Assembly: GCF_000739815.1 (NCBI RefSeq)
Contig: NZ_BBJJ01000018.1
Location: 87,041 to 151,040 of the forward strand
DNA length: 64,000 bases
Source: Paraburkholderia mimosarum LMG 23256 = NBRC 106338
GTDB taxonomy: Bacteria > Pseudomonadota > Gammaproteobacteria > Burkholderiales > Burkholderiaceae
Reading direction: 5' to 3'
The notes beneath the pieces were generated by a model. It was not told where the DNA came from. It made no database searches and was given only the letters and a program-made list of their open reading frames with translations. Position numbers and translations under genes: made by a program. Of this stretch, positions 7,982-17,494 are shown piece after piece; position 1 is the stretch's first letter, and every line of letters begins with the position of its first letter.

Positions 7982-9751
7982 GTGCTCCGCCTGATCTTCG
8001 CCCGCACTTCGCGCCCTGCGGCCGCGCTCGCGCTCGCGCTTGCCAGCGCTTTCTGTCACGAGGCGAACGCCGCAACGCCTCCCACGGCTTCGGCCAAACC
8101 CTCGGCAGCCGGCGTGCCTGCGGATAAGGCCGCCGGAAAGTCGGCCGTCAGCAGCGCTGCGCAAAAGCTCGCCGCCGAGAAGCCTGCGGCTACCGCCATG
8201 GCCACACCGGACTTCTTCTCGCTCGCCGAACGCTACGGGCCCGCCGTCGTGCACGTGATCGCGCGCAGCACCGAAGACCAGACCGCGCCGCCCGAGCAGG
8301 CGGCCATCGACGACGCCGATCCTTTCTCCGCGTTCTTCCGGCGCCCCACGCAGCCCGCGTCCGACCCCGGCGCCGCAGCGCCGCGCGTGATGACGGGCGT
8401 GGGCTCCGGCTTCATCGTGAGCCCCGACGGCGTCGTGCTCACGACGGCGCATGTCGTCGACGGCGCCGAGCAAGTCACCGTGCGGCTCACCGACAAGCGC
8501 GAGTTCAAGGCGGAGGTGGTCGCCGTCGATCCGCTGAGCGACGTCGCGGTGCTGCAGATCGACGGCCACGATCTGCCGTTCGTGAAGCTCGCCGACTCGG
8601 CGAAGGTCCACGCCGGCGAGCCGGTGCTATCGATCGGGTCGCCGGACAGTTACCAGAACACCGTGACGACGGGCATTGTGAGCGCGGCCTCGCGCACGCT
8701 GCCCGACGGCAAGGCGTTCCCCTTCCTTCAGACCGACGTGGCGTTCAACCCCGACAATTCCGGCGGTCCGATTTTCAATCGCGCGGGCGAGGTGATCGGC
8801 ATCGACGTGCAGATCTACGCGGACGTCGGCCGCTATGGAGGCCTGACCTTCGCGATTCCGATCGACGCAGCCAATCGCTTCCGGGCCCAGTTGCAGGCGC
8901 GCAAGGCGGACCCCGCGACGAGCGCCGATGCGGCGAAGCCCGGAAGCGCCGGCGGCCCTGCCAGGATCCGCACGTTCGGCATGCAGGTGGAAGACGTGAG
9001 CCCCGGGCTCGCAGCGGCCCTTGGCTTGCCGCATGCGGGCGGCGCGCTCGTCGACGCTGTCGATCCTGCCTCGCCCATGGGCCGGGCGGGCATCCGGACC
9101 GGCGACGTGATCATGCAAGTTGGCAACAAACGGGTCGACCGGGCCGCGACGCTCGCCGCCGCGCTCGCCGCCGTGCCGCCCGCCACGCCAGCCGCGCTCA
9201 AGGTGATCCGCAACCGGAAGCCGGCCGTGGCCGGCTTCTCGAACACGGCATTCGACGCCAAGGCGGCGGATGCCGCGCAGGGCACGACAGCCGAGCAAAC
9301 CGCACCCGTGACGCAGGCGGCGCAGGCACAGACGGCAGAAAATACCGACGATCCCGCCGCACCTGCCGCTGCGGATACGGTAACCAAGTCGTCGCCGGCT
9401 GGCGCGCACCACGTCAAAACAGTCATGACGGACTCGGGCGCCCAGCTCGCCCAACCAGCCGCCGCGCCGGCGCCGCGCGTTGCCGCCGACCGGCTTGGCC
9501 TCGTCGCGCACGCGCTGAGCGAAGAGGAAAAGCGCTCGACCGGGCTGCCGCTGGGCCTCATGGTGGATGCCTCGACCGGGCCCGCCGCGAAGGCGGGCGT
9601 GCGGCCCGGCGACGTCGTCGTGTCGTTCGACGACACCATGGTCGAAACGCAGGAAGAAGCCGCCGCGCTCGAAGCGAAGGCGACGAAAAGCATGTCGCTG
9701 CTGATCCAGCGAAACAATGCACGCAGCTTCGTTGCGGTGAAGCTCAGGTGA
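7982..9751 (+). CDS. HtrA/DegP-type periplasmic serine protease with an altered oxyanion motif
   Basis: This start gives 589 aa. GGGAGG at 7970-7975 lies 6 bp before the GTG at 7982, which opens directly on a signal peptide (LALALASAFCHEANA). An in-frame ATG at 7961 overlaps less well with that site. A trypsin-like domain carries the triad His157 (TTAHVV), Asp187 (SDVAVL) and Ser260, followed by two PDZ domains (about 330-410 and 500-589). The family motif GNSGG reads DNSGG here: the Gly two residues before the Ser, part of the oxyanion hole, is Asp258. It may be a weak protease or mainly a chaperone. Confidence 0.85.
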   Translation: MLRLIFARTSRPAAALALALASAFCHEANAATPPTASAKPSAAGVPADKAAGKSAVSSAAQKLAAEKPAATAMATPDFFSLAERYGPAVVHVIARSTEDQTAPPEQAAIDDADPFSAFFRRPTQPASDPGAAAPRVMTGVGSGFIVSPDGVVLTTAHVVDGAEQVTVRLTDKREFKAEVVAVDPLSDVAVLQIDGHDLPFVKLADSAKVHAGEPVLSIGSPDSYQNTVTTGIVSAASRTLPDGKAFPFLQTDVAFNPDNSGGPIFNRAGEVIGIDVQIYADVGRYGGLTFAIPIDAANRFRAQLQARKADPATSADAAKPGSAGGPARIRTFGMQVEDVSPGLAAALGLPHAGGALVDAVDPASPMGRAGIRTGDVIMQVGNKRVDRAATLAAALAAVPPATPAALKVIRNRKPAVAGFSNTAFDAKAADAAQGTTAEQTAPVTQAAQAQTAENTDDPAAPAAADTVTKSSPAGAHHVKTVMTDSGAQLAQPAAAPAPRVAADRLGLVAHALSEEEKRSTGLPLGLMVDASTGPAAKAGVRPGDVVVSFDDTMVETQEEAAALEAKATKSMSLLIQRNNARSFVAVKLR

Positions 9752-9765
9752 CAAACCGATGACGA

Positions 9766-9789
9766 GGGCGCGGCATCGAAGCCGCGCCC
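9766..9789. terminator. Hairpin between convergent htrA-like gene and anti-sigma gene
   Basis: GGGCGCGGC (9766-9774) and GCCGCGCCC (9781-9789) form a 9-bp stem with a 6-nt loop. It lies between two convergent genes and could serve both. No T run is present on either strand. Confidence 0.5.
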
Positions 9790-9802
9790 GCCGGCCGCGC
9801 GC

Positions 9803-10642
9803 TCAGCGCGGCGTCAATTGCGCATAGACGTCGTGCGCGAGCTGCAGCAGCGCGTGGCGGTCGATGCCGCCCGAAAGCGCGTAGCCGAAGTCGCCATCCA
9901 CCCAGTAGAACACGTTCACCGGACCATCCTGATAGAGCTTGAACGCGGTGGTGTTGGCGCTCGTCCTGCGATGGGAGATGCACAGCGTCACGCGCTCCCC
10001 ACGGGCGTTGTGATACATGAACTGTGCGACCTCGCCGCCGTCGTCGCCCGCCAGCAAACGGCCGCCCGAAAGCGCGAAGCCGCTTTTGGAGAGCATGGGC
10101 GCATGGACGTTGGTGCCGAGCCGGTTCGCGAGCCACTTCACGAAGTCCTGCTCCTGGCTGTCGTCCATCGTGTCCGGGCGCACCACCGCCGGCATGTAGA
10201 CGACATGCGCAAGCGCCGCCTGCTGCGCGAAACGCATGGTGTTGTCCGCGTTCACCGCGCGCAGATCGCCGCCGTCCGCCGTTGCCGCCGCACCGCCGGA
10301 GACGCCCGTGCCGCTCATGCCAAAGTGCATGCCCCAGCCGATTCCCACGCCCAGCACGAGCGCTGCCGCCAGGCCCGCGAAGCGCGGCCAGTTTGCCGCC
10401 GGACCCGGCTTTCGCACCGCCGGCGCCGCAACGCGCAAGCGCGTGGGCAGCGGCTCGTTGAGCACGCGGTCGTAGCGGTCGTGCAGCAGGTTGTTGAGCG
10501 CGAAGAAGTCGCTCGCGCGCGCGGCCAGCTCGGGGTTGCGCTCGAGTTCGCGCTCGACGTCGGCGCGGCGCGCCTGGGAAAGCGTGCCGTCCACGTAGGC
10601 GTGAATTTCGTCTTGCGTGACGGGATCGGTTTGCTCGCTCAT
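9803..10642 (-). CDS. Transmembrane anti-sigma factor
   Basis: A 279-aa protein whose start overlaps the stop of the sigma gene by 4 bp (ATGA). The N-terminal cytoplasmic part (VTQDEIHAYVDGTLSQARR) is the usual opening of Burkholderiales anti-sigma proteins. It lacks the HxxxCxxC zinc motif. One membrane helix (about residues 85-105, LAAALVLGVGIGWGMHFG) leads to a roughly 170-residue periplasmic domain. It should hold the ECF sigma factor at the membrane until an envelope signal releases it. Confidence 0.85.
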   Translation of the reverse strand: MSEQTDPVTQDEIHAYVDGTLSQARRADVERELERNPELAARASDFFALNNLLHDRYDRVLNEPLPTRLRVAAPAVRKPGPAANWPRFAGLAAALVLGVGIGWGMHFGMSGTGVSGGAAATADGGDLRAVNADNTMRFAQQAALAHVVYMPAVVRPDTMDDSQEQDFVKWLANRLGTNVHAPMLSKSGFALSGGRLLAGDDGGEVAQFMYHNARGERVTLCISHRRTSANTTAFKLYQDGPVNVFYWVDGDFGYALSGGIDRHALLQLAHDVYAQLTPR

Positions 10643-11157
10643 CGCACCACCTTCAGATTCGCACGCGGGACGGAACCGGCCATGAGCGCGCGAAGGCGCT
10701 CACGTCCCCTCGACAGGCGCGACATGACCGTGCCGATCGGTATGTCCAGCGCCAATGCGACATCGGCATAACTCATTTCCTCCAGGCCAACGAGGAGCAC
10801 GACCTCGCGCTGCTCCACGGGCAGACGTTGCAGCGCGTAGTCCAGATCGCGCACTTCGAGCGCGCTGGTTTGCATGGCGGGCACGGCGTAGTCGGTTTCG
10901 GGCACGCTTTCGTCGTCCACGGAAACGTGCGCGCCGCGCGCGGCCGACTTGCGCACCTGGTTCACGAAGATGTTGTGCATGATCGTGAACAGCCACGCGC
11001 GCAGGTCGGTGCCGGAACGAAACAGTTCCGTACGGGCGATCGCGCGCTCCAGCGTGTCCTGCACGAGGTCGTCGGCCAGCTCGCGGTTGTTGATCAGCGC
11101 GCGCGCGTAGCGGCGCAGGCGCGGCACGTGCTCTATCAGCTCGTCACGGATGTCCAT
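10639..11157 (-). CDS. ECF-type RNA polymerase sigma factor
   Basis: This 172-aa sigma-70 family protein has region 2 with the DDLVQDTLERAI core and RAWLFTIMHNIFVNQVRK. Region 4 follows (LPVEQREVVLLVGLEEMSYADVALALDIPIGTVMSRLSRGRERL). No region 1 or 3 is present, the ECF layout. It is translationally coupled to the anti-sigma gene downstream. A second anti-sigma-like gene lies 92 bp upstream on the same strand. The regulon is not visible in the window. Confidence 0.93.
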   Translation of the reverse strand: MDIRDELIEHVPRLRRYARALINNRELADDLVQDTLERAIARTELFRSGTDLRAWLFTIMHNIFVNQVRKSAARGAHVSVDDESVPETDYAVPAMQTSALEVRDLDYALQRLPVEQREVVLLVGLEEMSYADVALALDIPIGTVMSRLSRGRERLRALMAGSVPRANLKVVR

Positions 11158-11249
11158 GTTCCATCCTGGATTGCTGCAAGGTCATTGCGCGGGGTGCGTC
11201 GTCGCGCGTGTCGTCCGTTGCCGTCATGTTCCGTCGCCTGGCCATTGCC

Positions 11250-11969
11250 CTAATGCGGCGGCGCCAGCGTCGCGAGGTCTGCCGCGCGCATCAGGCCGCG
11301 CGTTCGCGCGTCGCCCGCGAGCACCCAGCGCGTGCCGCGCGCTCTCCACATCAAAAGACGCAGCGGCCCCGCGCGATGCGCGCTCCACTGCGGCGCGTCG
11401 GACGCGAGCCAGGCGCGGCCCGCCAGCAGCACCACGCGCTGGCCGTCGCTGCTCTCGTAGAGGTAACGCTGCGCGCTCGCGAACGGCCCGACCCTCACCT
11501 CGCCGCCGCCCAGAAAGCGCATGCCTGCCGGGCGGAAATCGAACGGCGGGCGCGCCGCGCCTTCCGGCAAGGCCTCAGGCCGCGCGTTTTCGCCCTCCAT
11601 GAGCGCCATGACCGCGGCGTTGTTCAACATCTGCTGCGACGGCTCCGACACCGCGACCCATGCCAGCGCCACGCCTGCGAGCGCAAGCGCGGCGGCGAAA
11701 GCGATAGCGTAGCGCAACACCCGCGCTCGCCGTGCCGGCGCGGTGCGCGGCTGCGCTGCCCGCGCCGCCTGGTCCGCCTGCTCTGGAAACGCGTCGCGGA
11801 TCTGTGCGTTCAGGCGGCGGTAGAACAGGATGCGGTGCCACTCGCCCGGCCGCCCCGCAAGATAGCGCCGCACGTGCGCCGCCCGCGCGCCGGCGAGCGT
11901 ACCGTCGCTATAGGCCTGGATATCGGCTTCGGAGACCGGCGGCTGGTGGAGCGGCCCACGGAACTTCAT
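11250..11969 (-). CDS. Second anti-sigma-like membrane protein
   Basis: The ATG at 11969 gives 239 aa. The N-terminus, VSEADIQAYSDGTLAGARAAHVRRYL, resembles the opening of the anti-sigma factor at 9803-10642 (DEIHAYVDGTLSQARR). A membrane helix lies at about residues 85-107 (AIAFAAALALAGVALAWVAV), followed by a periplasmic domain of about 130 residues. There is no second sigma gene beside it, and it precedes the single ECF sigma gene on the same strand. It may be a second brake on that sigma factor or a sensor feeding the first anti-sigma factor. Confidence 0.7.
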   Translation of the reverse strand: MKFRGPLHQPPVSEADIQAYSDGTLAGARAAHVRRYLAGRPGEWHRILFYRRLNAQIRDAFPEQADQAARAAQPRTAPARRARVLRYAIAFAAALALAGVALAWVAVSEPSQQMLNNAAVMALMEGENARPEALPEGAARPPFDFRPAGMRFLGGGEVRVGPFASAQRYLYESSDGQRVVLLAGRAWLASDAPQWSAHRAGPLRLLMWRARGTRWVLAGDARTRGLMRAADLATLAPPH

Positions 11970-12013
11970 GATGAGCGTGCAGCGATGCTGAAGGGATGGC
12001 GATGCGGGGCTAA

Positions 12014-12045
12014 CGCGCGGCGGCCCGGGATTATTCCGCCGCGCG
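12014..12045 (-). terminator. Strong GC hairpin between wspR and the anti-sigma-like gene
   Basis: CGCGCGGCGG (12014-12023) and CCGCCGCGCG (12036-12045) form a perfect 10-bp stem with a 12-nt loop. It lies 190 bp after the wspR stop and 45 bp before the start codon at 11969. It could end the wsp transcript or act as a leader structure of the sigma operon. Confidence 0.45.
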
Positions 12046-12233
12046 TGTCGAAATTTCTCGTTGCGCCTCGCCGATGTTCGAATACTTCCCTTACAGGTGC
12101 ATGCCAGCGCCCTCCACTGGGCGCGCACCCTCGCCACTGTTCATCGCAGAGCCGTATGCACCGAAGGTCGATGTCTGCGACTCGCGCGGCGGTCGGTCCC
12201 CGGCGCGATCGCGCCAGGTCCAGGTTCCCGCGC

Positions 12234-13382
12234 TCACCCTCGCCCCGCCACCTGCGTGGCGAACGCCACGCGGTTGCGTCCGTCCCGCTTGGCGCGGTAC
12301 AGCGCTGCGTCGGCCGCCTCGATCAGCGCCGTTTCCGCCAGCCCCGGCGCCGGCGTGAGCGTCGCCACGCCGATGCTGATCGTGAGGTGCTCGCTCACCG
12401 CAGACCCCACGTGCGGCAACGCGAGCGCCGCCACGTCGCGGCGCATTTTCTCGGCCAGCAGGCGCGCGCCCGCGCTCCCCGTGCCCGGCAGCACGACGGC
12501 GAACTCCTCGCCGCCGAAGCGCGCCACGAGGTCGCGGGGCTGGAGAATCTCGCGACGGATCGTCGTCGCCACGGAGCGCAGCACGTTGTCGCCGGCCACG
12601 TGGCCATAGGTGTCGTTATAGGGCTTGAAGTAGTCCACGTCGATCATCAGCAGCGAGACTTCGGTGCCTTCGCGCTGCGCGCGCTTCCACTCGACACTCA
12701 GGAATTCGTCGAGATAGCGGCGGTTCGAGAGGCCCGTCAGACCGTCCGACTGCGTGAGGCGCCGCAACTCCAGATTCGCCTTTAGCAGCTCCTGCTGCGA
12801 GCGCCGCAGCGCACGGTACGCTTCGTCGCGCTGGAGCATGTTTACATAGGAGCGCGAATGATATTTCACTCGCGCGATGAGCTCGATGCTATCGGGCAGC
12901 TTGACGAGATAATCGTTCGCGCCCGAGGCGAACGCCGCGCTCTTGATGGCAGGCTCTTCCTTGGTGGAGAGCACGATGATCGGCACGTCGCGGGTCGCCT
13001 CGTTGGCGCGGTAGGCCCGCACGAGCGTGAGACCGTCGGTGCCCGGCATCACGAGGTCTTGCAGGATGACGGTCGGGCGCACTTCCTCGGCGGTGCGCAC
13101 CGCCTGATCCGGATACGCGCAGTAGTGGAAGTCGATCTCGCGCTCGCCCTCGAGCGCCCGGCGCACGGCCTCGGCCACGATCGCCTGGTCGTCGACGAGC
13201 AACACCATCATCGGCATGTCGGCGGGCAGCGTTTGTTCGAGCGCGCTACGCACGGCGTCCAGCGCGAGGGCGAGCGAAGCGTCGTCGGGGCGGCCGGGGT
13301 TGGCGCCGGCTTCGATGGCCCCTTCGATGCCGGTGCTGCCCGCACCGTCTGTGCTGTCTGGAAGAGTGGACTTCTCGGTCAT
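12234..13382 (-). CDS. wspR: WspR, REC-GGDEF response regulator diguanylate cyclase
   Basis: The 382-aa output protein of the Wsp system makes c-di-GMP when phosphorylated. A 55-residue N-terminal extension precedes a receiver domain with VDD (64-66) and phospho-acceptor Asp109 (LQDLVMPG). A helical linker leads to the GGDEF domain with GGEEF at 290-294. The I-site, RxxD in Pseudomonas WspR, reads QPRD (281-284), so the key Arg is Gln. Feedback inhibition by c-di-GMP may be weaker than usual. It is the last gene of wspABCDEFR, 31 bp after wspF. Confidence 0.95.
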   Translation of the reverse strand: MTEKSTLPDSTDGAGSTGIEGAIEAGANPGRPDDASLALALDAVRSALEQTLPADMPMMVLLVDDQAIVAEAVRRALEGEREIDFHYCAYPDQAVRTAEEVRPTVILQDLVMPGTDGLTLVRAYRANEATRDVPIIVLSTKEEPAIKSAAFASGANDYLVKLPDSIELIARVKYHSRSYVNMLQRDEAYRALRRSQQELLKANLELRRLTQSDGLTGLSNRRYLDEFLSVEWKRAQREGTEVSLLMIDVDYFKPYNDTYGHVAGDNVLRSVATTIRREILQPRDLVARFGGEEFAVVLPGTGSAGARLLAEKMRRDVAALALPHVGSAVSEHLTISIGVATLTPAPGLAETALIEAADAALYRAKRDGRNRVAFATQVAGRG

Positions 13383-13413
13383 GATGTCAGTCGCGTTTCG
13401 TGATGTCAGGCGT

Positions 13414-14439
13414 CTAGCCGGCAGATTGAAGCGGTGAGGTCACCCGGCTCGCAAGCTCGGGCGCAATGGCGGAAAGCGGCAGGATCGCGCGCGCGGCACC
13501 GAGCGCGGCGGCCGCCTTCGGCATGCCGTACACGGCGCTCGTCGCCTCGTCCTGCGCAATGGTGTGCCACCCCTTGGCGCGCATCGCCTTCAAACCGATC
13601 GCGCCGTCACGCCCCATGCCAGTGAGCAGCACGCCGATCGCATCGCCCGCCCAATGCTCGACGAGGCTGTGAAAGAACGTATCCACCGAGGGACGGTATG
13701 GCGTGTCGGCCGGCTCGCGCGTGTACGTGAGCGCGCCGGTCGCCGTGATGCGCAAGTGATCGTTGGTCGCGGCGAGCAACGCGCAGCCCGGCGCGGGGCG
13801 CTCGCCTTCGCGCGCGATGCGCACGGCGAGCGGCGTCTGGCCGTCGAGCCACGCAGCCATGCCCTCGGCGAACGACCGGTCCACGTGCTGCACGATCACG
13901 ACGCCCGCGCCGAAATTGGCCGGCAGCCCACCGAGCACCGCGGCGAGCGCGCTGGGGCCGCCCGCCGATGCGCCGATCGCGACGATGGGCGCGCTCGGGC
14001 CGCCGGGCAACCTGACGGCCGGCGTGCGCGCCGCCGCATCGAGCGCGCCCGAAAAGCGGCCGATCTGCTCGATCTTCGCGAGCAGCAGGTCCATGGTGCG
14101 GCGCGCATCGGAGCCGGCCAGCGTAGGCGTGTCCACGGCATCGAGCGCGCCCGCGCCCATCGCCTCGTATACGCGCCAGGCGTTCGCGCCCACGCTGGTC
14201 GTGACGATCAGGATCGGGCACGGCGAGCGCGCCATGATCTGGCGCGTGGCCTCGACGCCGTCGAGCTTCGGCATCACCAGATCCATGAGGACCACGTCGG
14301 GCACCTGCGCCGCGCAGAACTGCACGGCCTCCTCGCCGTTCGCGGCGACCCACAGCACGCGATGGCCGGGCCGTTTCGCAATGGCCTGACGCAGCGTTTC
14401 GACGGCTAGCGGCATATCGTTGGCGATACCGATCTTCAT
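13414..14439 (-). CDS. wspF: WspF, CheB-like methylesterase of the Wsp system
   Basis: A 341-aa protein with a receiver domain (acceptor Asp53 in [12 protein letters not shown]) and a C-terminal methylesterase domain. The catalytic motifs are visible: [10 protein letters not shown] with the active Ser, VIVQHVD with the His, and [12 protein letters not shown] with the Asp. The opening [10 protein letters not shown] matches the WspF style rather than CheB. It removes methyl groups from WspA and resets signalling; loss of WspF in pseudomonads locks the pathway on. The ATG overlaps the wspE stop by 4 bp. Confidence 0.95.
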   Translation of the reverse strand: MKIGIANDMPLAVETLRQAIAKRPGHRVLWVAANGEEAVQFCAAQVPDVVLMDLVMPKLDGVEATRQIMARSPCPILIVTTSVGANAWRVYEAMGAGALDAVDTPTLAGSDARRTMDLLLAKIEQIGRFSGALDAAARTPAVRLPGGPSAPIVAIGASAGGPSALAAVLGGLPANFGAGVVIVQHVDRSFAEGMAAWLDGQTPLAVRIAREGERPAPGCALLAATNDHLRITATGALTYTREPADTPYRPSVDTFFHSLVEHWAGDAIGVLLTGMGRDGAIGLKAMRAKGWHTIAQDEATSAVYGMPKAAAALGAARAILPLSAIAPELASRVTSPLQSAG

Positions 14440-16739
14440 CCCGTCGCCTCTCCGATCAGGTCGTGTACGGCGTCGAGCAGCGCCTCGTCGTGGAAGCTGC
14501 CCTTGGTCAGATAGTAGTCGGCGCCCGCGTCGAGGCCGCGACGCCGGTCGTCCTCGCGGTCCTTGTACGAGACGATCATCACGGGCACGTTGCGGTGCTG
14601 CGCGTCGCCCTTGATCATCGTGACGAGTTCGATGCCGTCCATGCGCGGCATGTCCACGTCGGTGATCACGAGGTCGAAGTGGGCGTTGCGCCAGGTGTTC
14701 CAGCCGTCCATGCCGTCCACTGCCACCGTGACCTCGTAGCCGCGCTTTTCGAGCAGCTTGCGCTCCAGCTCCCGCACCGTCAACGAGTCCTCGACAACGA
14801 GAACGCGCTTGCGCGCGCGCACCGTTGCGTGCGTGCCGCGCGCCACGCCCGCGAGCTGCCCGTCGTGCACGAGACGCGCGACCGACGCCACGATGTCCTC
14901 CACATCGACGATGAGCGCAACCTCGCCGTCGTCGAGCAATGCTGCTGCCGAGACGTTGCGCACCTTGCCGAGGCGCGCGTCGAGCGGCTGCACGGCGAGC
15001 GTGCGTTCGCCCGCGAAGCGATCCACGGCCACGCCATAGAGGCCCGCCTCGCTGCCCACCAGGACGACGTTCACGTCTTCCGCGGCCATGGGCTCGGCGC
15101 CCGCGCCGAGCAGCTGGCGCGCCGTCACGAGACTCACGGGGCGCCCTTCGAAAGCGATGTGCTGCTGGCCTTCGAGCGTTTCGATCGCGCTGCGCGGCAC
15201 GCTGAGCGCGCGCCGAACATGCGCGAGCGGGAATGCATAGGCTTCGCCCGCAACCTCGACGATCAGGCTGCGCACGACCGAGAGCGTGAGCGGCAGTTGC
15301 AGCACGAAGCGCGTGCCTTGCCCACCGGCGCTCTCGATGCGTACGGTCCCGCGCACGGCCTTCACGAAGTTCTGCACGGCGTCGAGGCCCACGCCGCGGC
15401 CCGACACGTCGGTGACGGTGTCGCGCAGCGAGAAGCCCGGCAGCAGCAGAAAATCGAACAGCTCGGCATCGGACATCGCGGCAACGGCCTCGGCCTGAGC
15501 GAGCCCGCGCGCGACGACGCTCGCGCGAAGCGCGTCAAGATCGATGCCCCTGCCGTCGTCGCCCACCGCGATCAGCAGCTTGCCCGCGCTATGGCGCGCT
15601 TCGAGCGTGAGGCGCGCGTCCTCGGGCTTGCCCGCGCGGCGCCTCGTTTCGGAGTCCTCGATACCGTGATCGATCGCGTTGCGCAGCAAGTGGCCGAGCG
15701 GCGCATCGAGCATTTCGAGGATATCGCGGTCCACCTGCGTCGCTTCGCCAACGATGGTGAAACGCACACGCTTGCCGAGCGAGCGCGCAAGGTCGCGCAC
15801 GACGCGCGGATACGCGTGCGCCATGTCGCCAAACGGGCGCATGCGGCATTGCAGGGCCTCGTCGTAGAGGCGCTGCGCGAGCTGCGTGCCGCGCCGATCG
15901 ATGCGATCGGCGTCGTCGTATCGTTCGGTTAACTGATGATCGAGGGAAACGAGTGCATCGCGGATGCTCGAGAGCATGGCGCGCGCGGCAGCGTCCAGCC
16001 GGTCCGCGTGACGCTCCTGAAACTGCCCCAGCGCCGCGAGCACTTCGCCCTGCGCGCGGCGCGTGCGCAACAGGCCTTCCGCGAACGGACGCATGCGGCG
16101 CGACTCCACGAGCGATTCGCCCGCGAAGCCGAGCAACCGGTCGAACGTCCCGGCGCGTACGCGCAGCATGCGCTCGGTATCGGCCGAACGAGGTTGCGAG
16201 AGTAGCGCCGACGCGGCCGGTTCGGCAGCTTCGTACGGTTCGACGGCTGCGGGCTCGATGCTCACGGGCTCCGGGTCGGGTAACCGCAGCGACGCCGCCA
16301 GCGCGGCGATGCCATCGGGCTCGCGAGTGTGCTCCGGCGTCACGGAATCTGGCAGCGCCGAGCTCCTCAGCCGGGCGGCGAATCCCTCGACCGCCTCGCG
16401 CGAAAGCGGCGCCACCGAGGCGTCGCCCGCCGCGCTCAGCAAGTCGATGCCGACGAGCAGCGCATCGATGCGCAGCGCGTCGATGCGCAATTCGCCGCGC
16501 TGCGCGGCCACGAAGCAGTCCTCCATCGCGCTCGCCACGGCTACCGCTTCCGGCAGTCCGACGATGCGCGCCGCGCCCTTGAGCGAATGCGTGGCGCGCA
16601 TGCACGCTTCGAGCGTCGCCGCATCGTCGGGCGCGGCTTCGAGCGCGAGCAGGCCCGCAGACAGCGTGCGAGTTTGCGTCTGCGCCTCTTCGTGGAACAG
16701 ATCGAGAAGCGAGCGGCGGCTCAGTTCGTCGTCGCTCAT
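14436..16739 (-). CDS. wspE: WspE, hybrid CheA-type histidine kinase with receiver domain
   Basis: This 767-aa kinase starts at MSDDELS, where the ATG overlaps the wspD stop by 4 bp. The order is: HPt domain with phospho-His51 (RATHSLKGAARIVG), dimerisation and HATPase_c regions (HLLRNAIDHGIED, DDGRGIDLDAL, SGRGVGLDAV), CheW-like domain, and C-terminal receiver (VLVVEDSLTV, DLVITDVDMPRMDG). It passes phosphate to WspR and WspF. A much longer upstream open frame exists but would cover wspD. Confidence 0.95.
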   Translation of the reverse strand: MSDDELSRRSLLDLFHEEAQTQTRTLSAGLLALEAAPDDAATLEACMRATHSLKGAARIVGLPEAVAVASAMEDCFVAAQRGELRIDALRIDALLVGIDLLSAAGDASVAPLSREAVEGFAARLRSSALPDSVTPEHTREPDGIAALAASLRLPDPEPVSIEPAAVEPYEAAEPAASALLSQPRSADTERMLRVRAGTFDRLLGFAGESLVESRRMRPFAEGLLRTRRAQGEVLAALGQFQERHADRLDAAARAMLSSIRDALVSLDHQLTERYDDADRIDRRGTQLAQRLYDEALQCRMRPFGDMAHAYPRVVRDLARSLGKRVRFTIVGEATQVDRDILEMLDAPLGHLLRNAIDHGIEDSETRRRAGKPEDARLTLEARHSAGKLLIAVGDDGRGIDLDALRASVVARGLAQAEAVAAMSDAELFDFLLLPGFSLRDTVTDVSGRGVGLDAVQNFVKAVRGTVRIESAGGQGTRFVLQLPLTLSVVRSLIVEVAGEAYAFPLAHVRRALSVPRSAIETLEGQQHIAFEGRPVSLVTARQLLGAGAEPMAAEDVNVVLVGSEAGLYGVAVDRFAGERTLAVQPLDARLGKVRNVSAAALLDDGEVALIVDVEDIVASVARLVHDGQLAGVARGTHATVRARKRVLVVEDSLTVRELERKLLEKRGYEVTVAVDGMDGWNTWRNAHFDLVITDVDMPRMDGIELVTMIKGDAQHRNVPVMIVSYKDREDDRRRGLDAGADYYLTKGSFHDEALLDAVHDLIGEATG

Positions 16740-17494
16740 CGCAAACTCCTCGCCAGTACATCGAACAGCGCCTCGCTGTCCAGCACCCCCACCGAGTGCC
16801 CGCGCCAGTGAGCCACGCCGCGCACGTGCCGCCCGCTCGATTGCGCGAGCGTGGCGGGAGCGGGCAGCAGCGTGTCCGCGCCGAAGCTCGCCACGCCTTC
16901 GACCGCATCGACGGGAAATGCCGTTGCCGCGCCGTCCCATTCGGTCAGGATGAGGCGCGGCGTGGCGGCGCGCTGCTGGGCGCCCTGCGCGGCCGGCTCG
17001 ATATGCAGCAGCGCGGCCAGCGACACCGCGAGCGTGAGCACGCCGCGCACGTTCACCACGCCGAGCACGGCGGCGCTGCGCCGGTGCGGGAGCGTATGGA
17101 TGTCGCGCGCTTCTTCCACGTGGCGCAGCACCGTGGCGGGCAGCGCAAGCCACTCGGCGCCCACGCGAAACACGAGCGAGCCTTGCGTGCGAGCGTGATT
17201 GTCTGCCTGGTTGCGCGCTTCATCGCGTGCACTCTCGTGCGTCCGATAGCCTGCGCGGCGGTCGGCAAGCGCACGCGCGGACTGCGCCGCCGCAGATGAG
17301 CCGGGCGGCGCGGGCCGGTCGAGCATGCGCGCCGCCGCGTTTTCAAACACCGCGCAATTGAGGCAGCGCACGCAAGTTTCGAGGCGCGGGCATGACTTGT
17401 CGCCGAGCGTTCCGATCACTTTCCAGCACGTCTGAAGCGGCGCGCCCGCGAGCCCCGCTTCCTGCCGATCCTGCGTAAGGTCGTGCTCAGGCAT
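16736..17494 (-). CDS. wspD: WspD, CheW-like coupling protein
   Basis: The start is placed at 17494 because GGAGG at 17499-17503 lies just ahead of it; this gives 252 aa. The CheW domain occupies the C-terminal half (SLVFRVGAEWLALPATVLRHVEEARDIH spread over residues 105-135, then VLGVVNVRGVLTLAV). The N-terminal region has several cysteines (LETCVRCLNCAVF), a feature of WspD proteins that could bind metal or form a disulfide. It couples WspA to WspE. Its start lies inside the end of wspC. Confidence 0.92.
   Translation of the reverse strand: MPEHDLTQDRQEAGLAGAPLQTCWKVIGTLGDKSCPRLETCVRCLNCAVFENAAARMLDRPAPPGSSAAAQSARALADRRAGYRTHESARDEARNQADNHARTQGSLVFRVGAEWLALPATVLRHVEEARDIHTLPHRRSAAVLGVVNVRGVLTLAVSLAALLHIEPAAQGAQQRAATPRLILTEWDGAATAFPVDAVEGVASFGADTLLPAPATLAQSSGRHVRGVAHWRGHSVGVLDSEALFDVLARSLR

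Noticed and set aside
16740..17153. Extended N-terminus of WspE
   Set aside because: The extra 138 residues are Arg/Ala-rich noise over wspD; the ATG at 16739 overlaps the wspD stop in the usual way.
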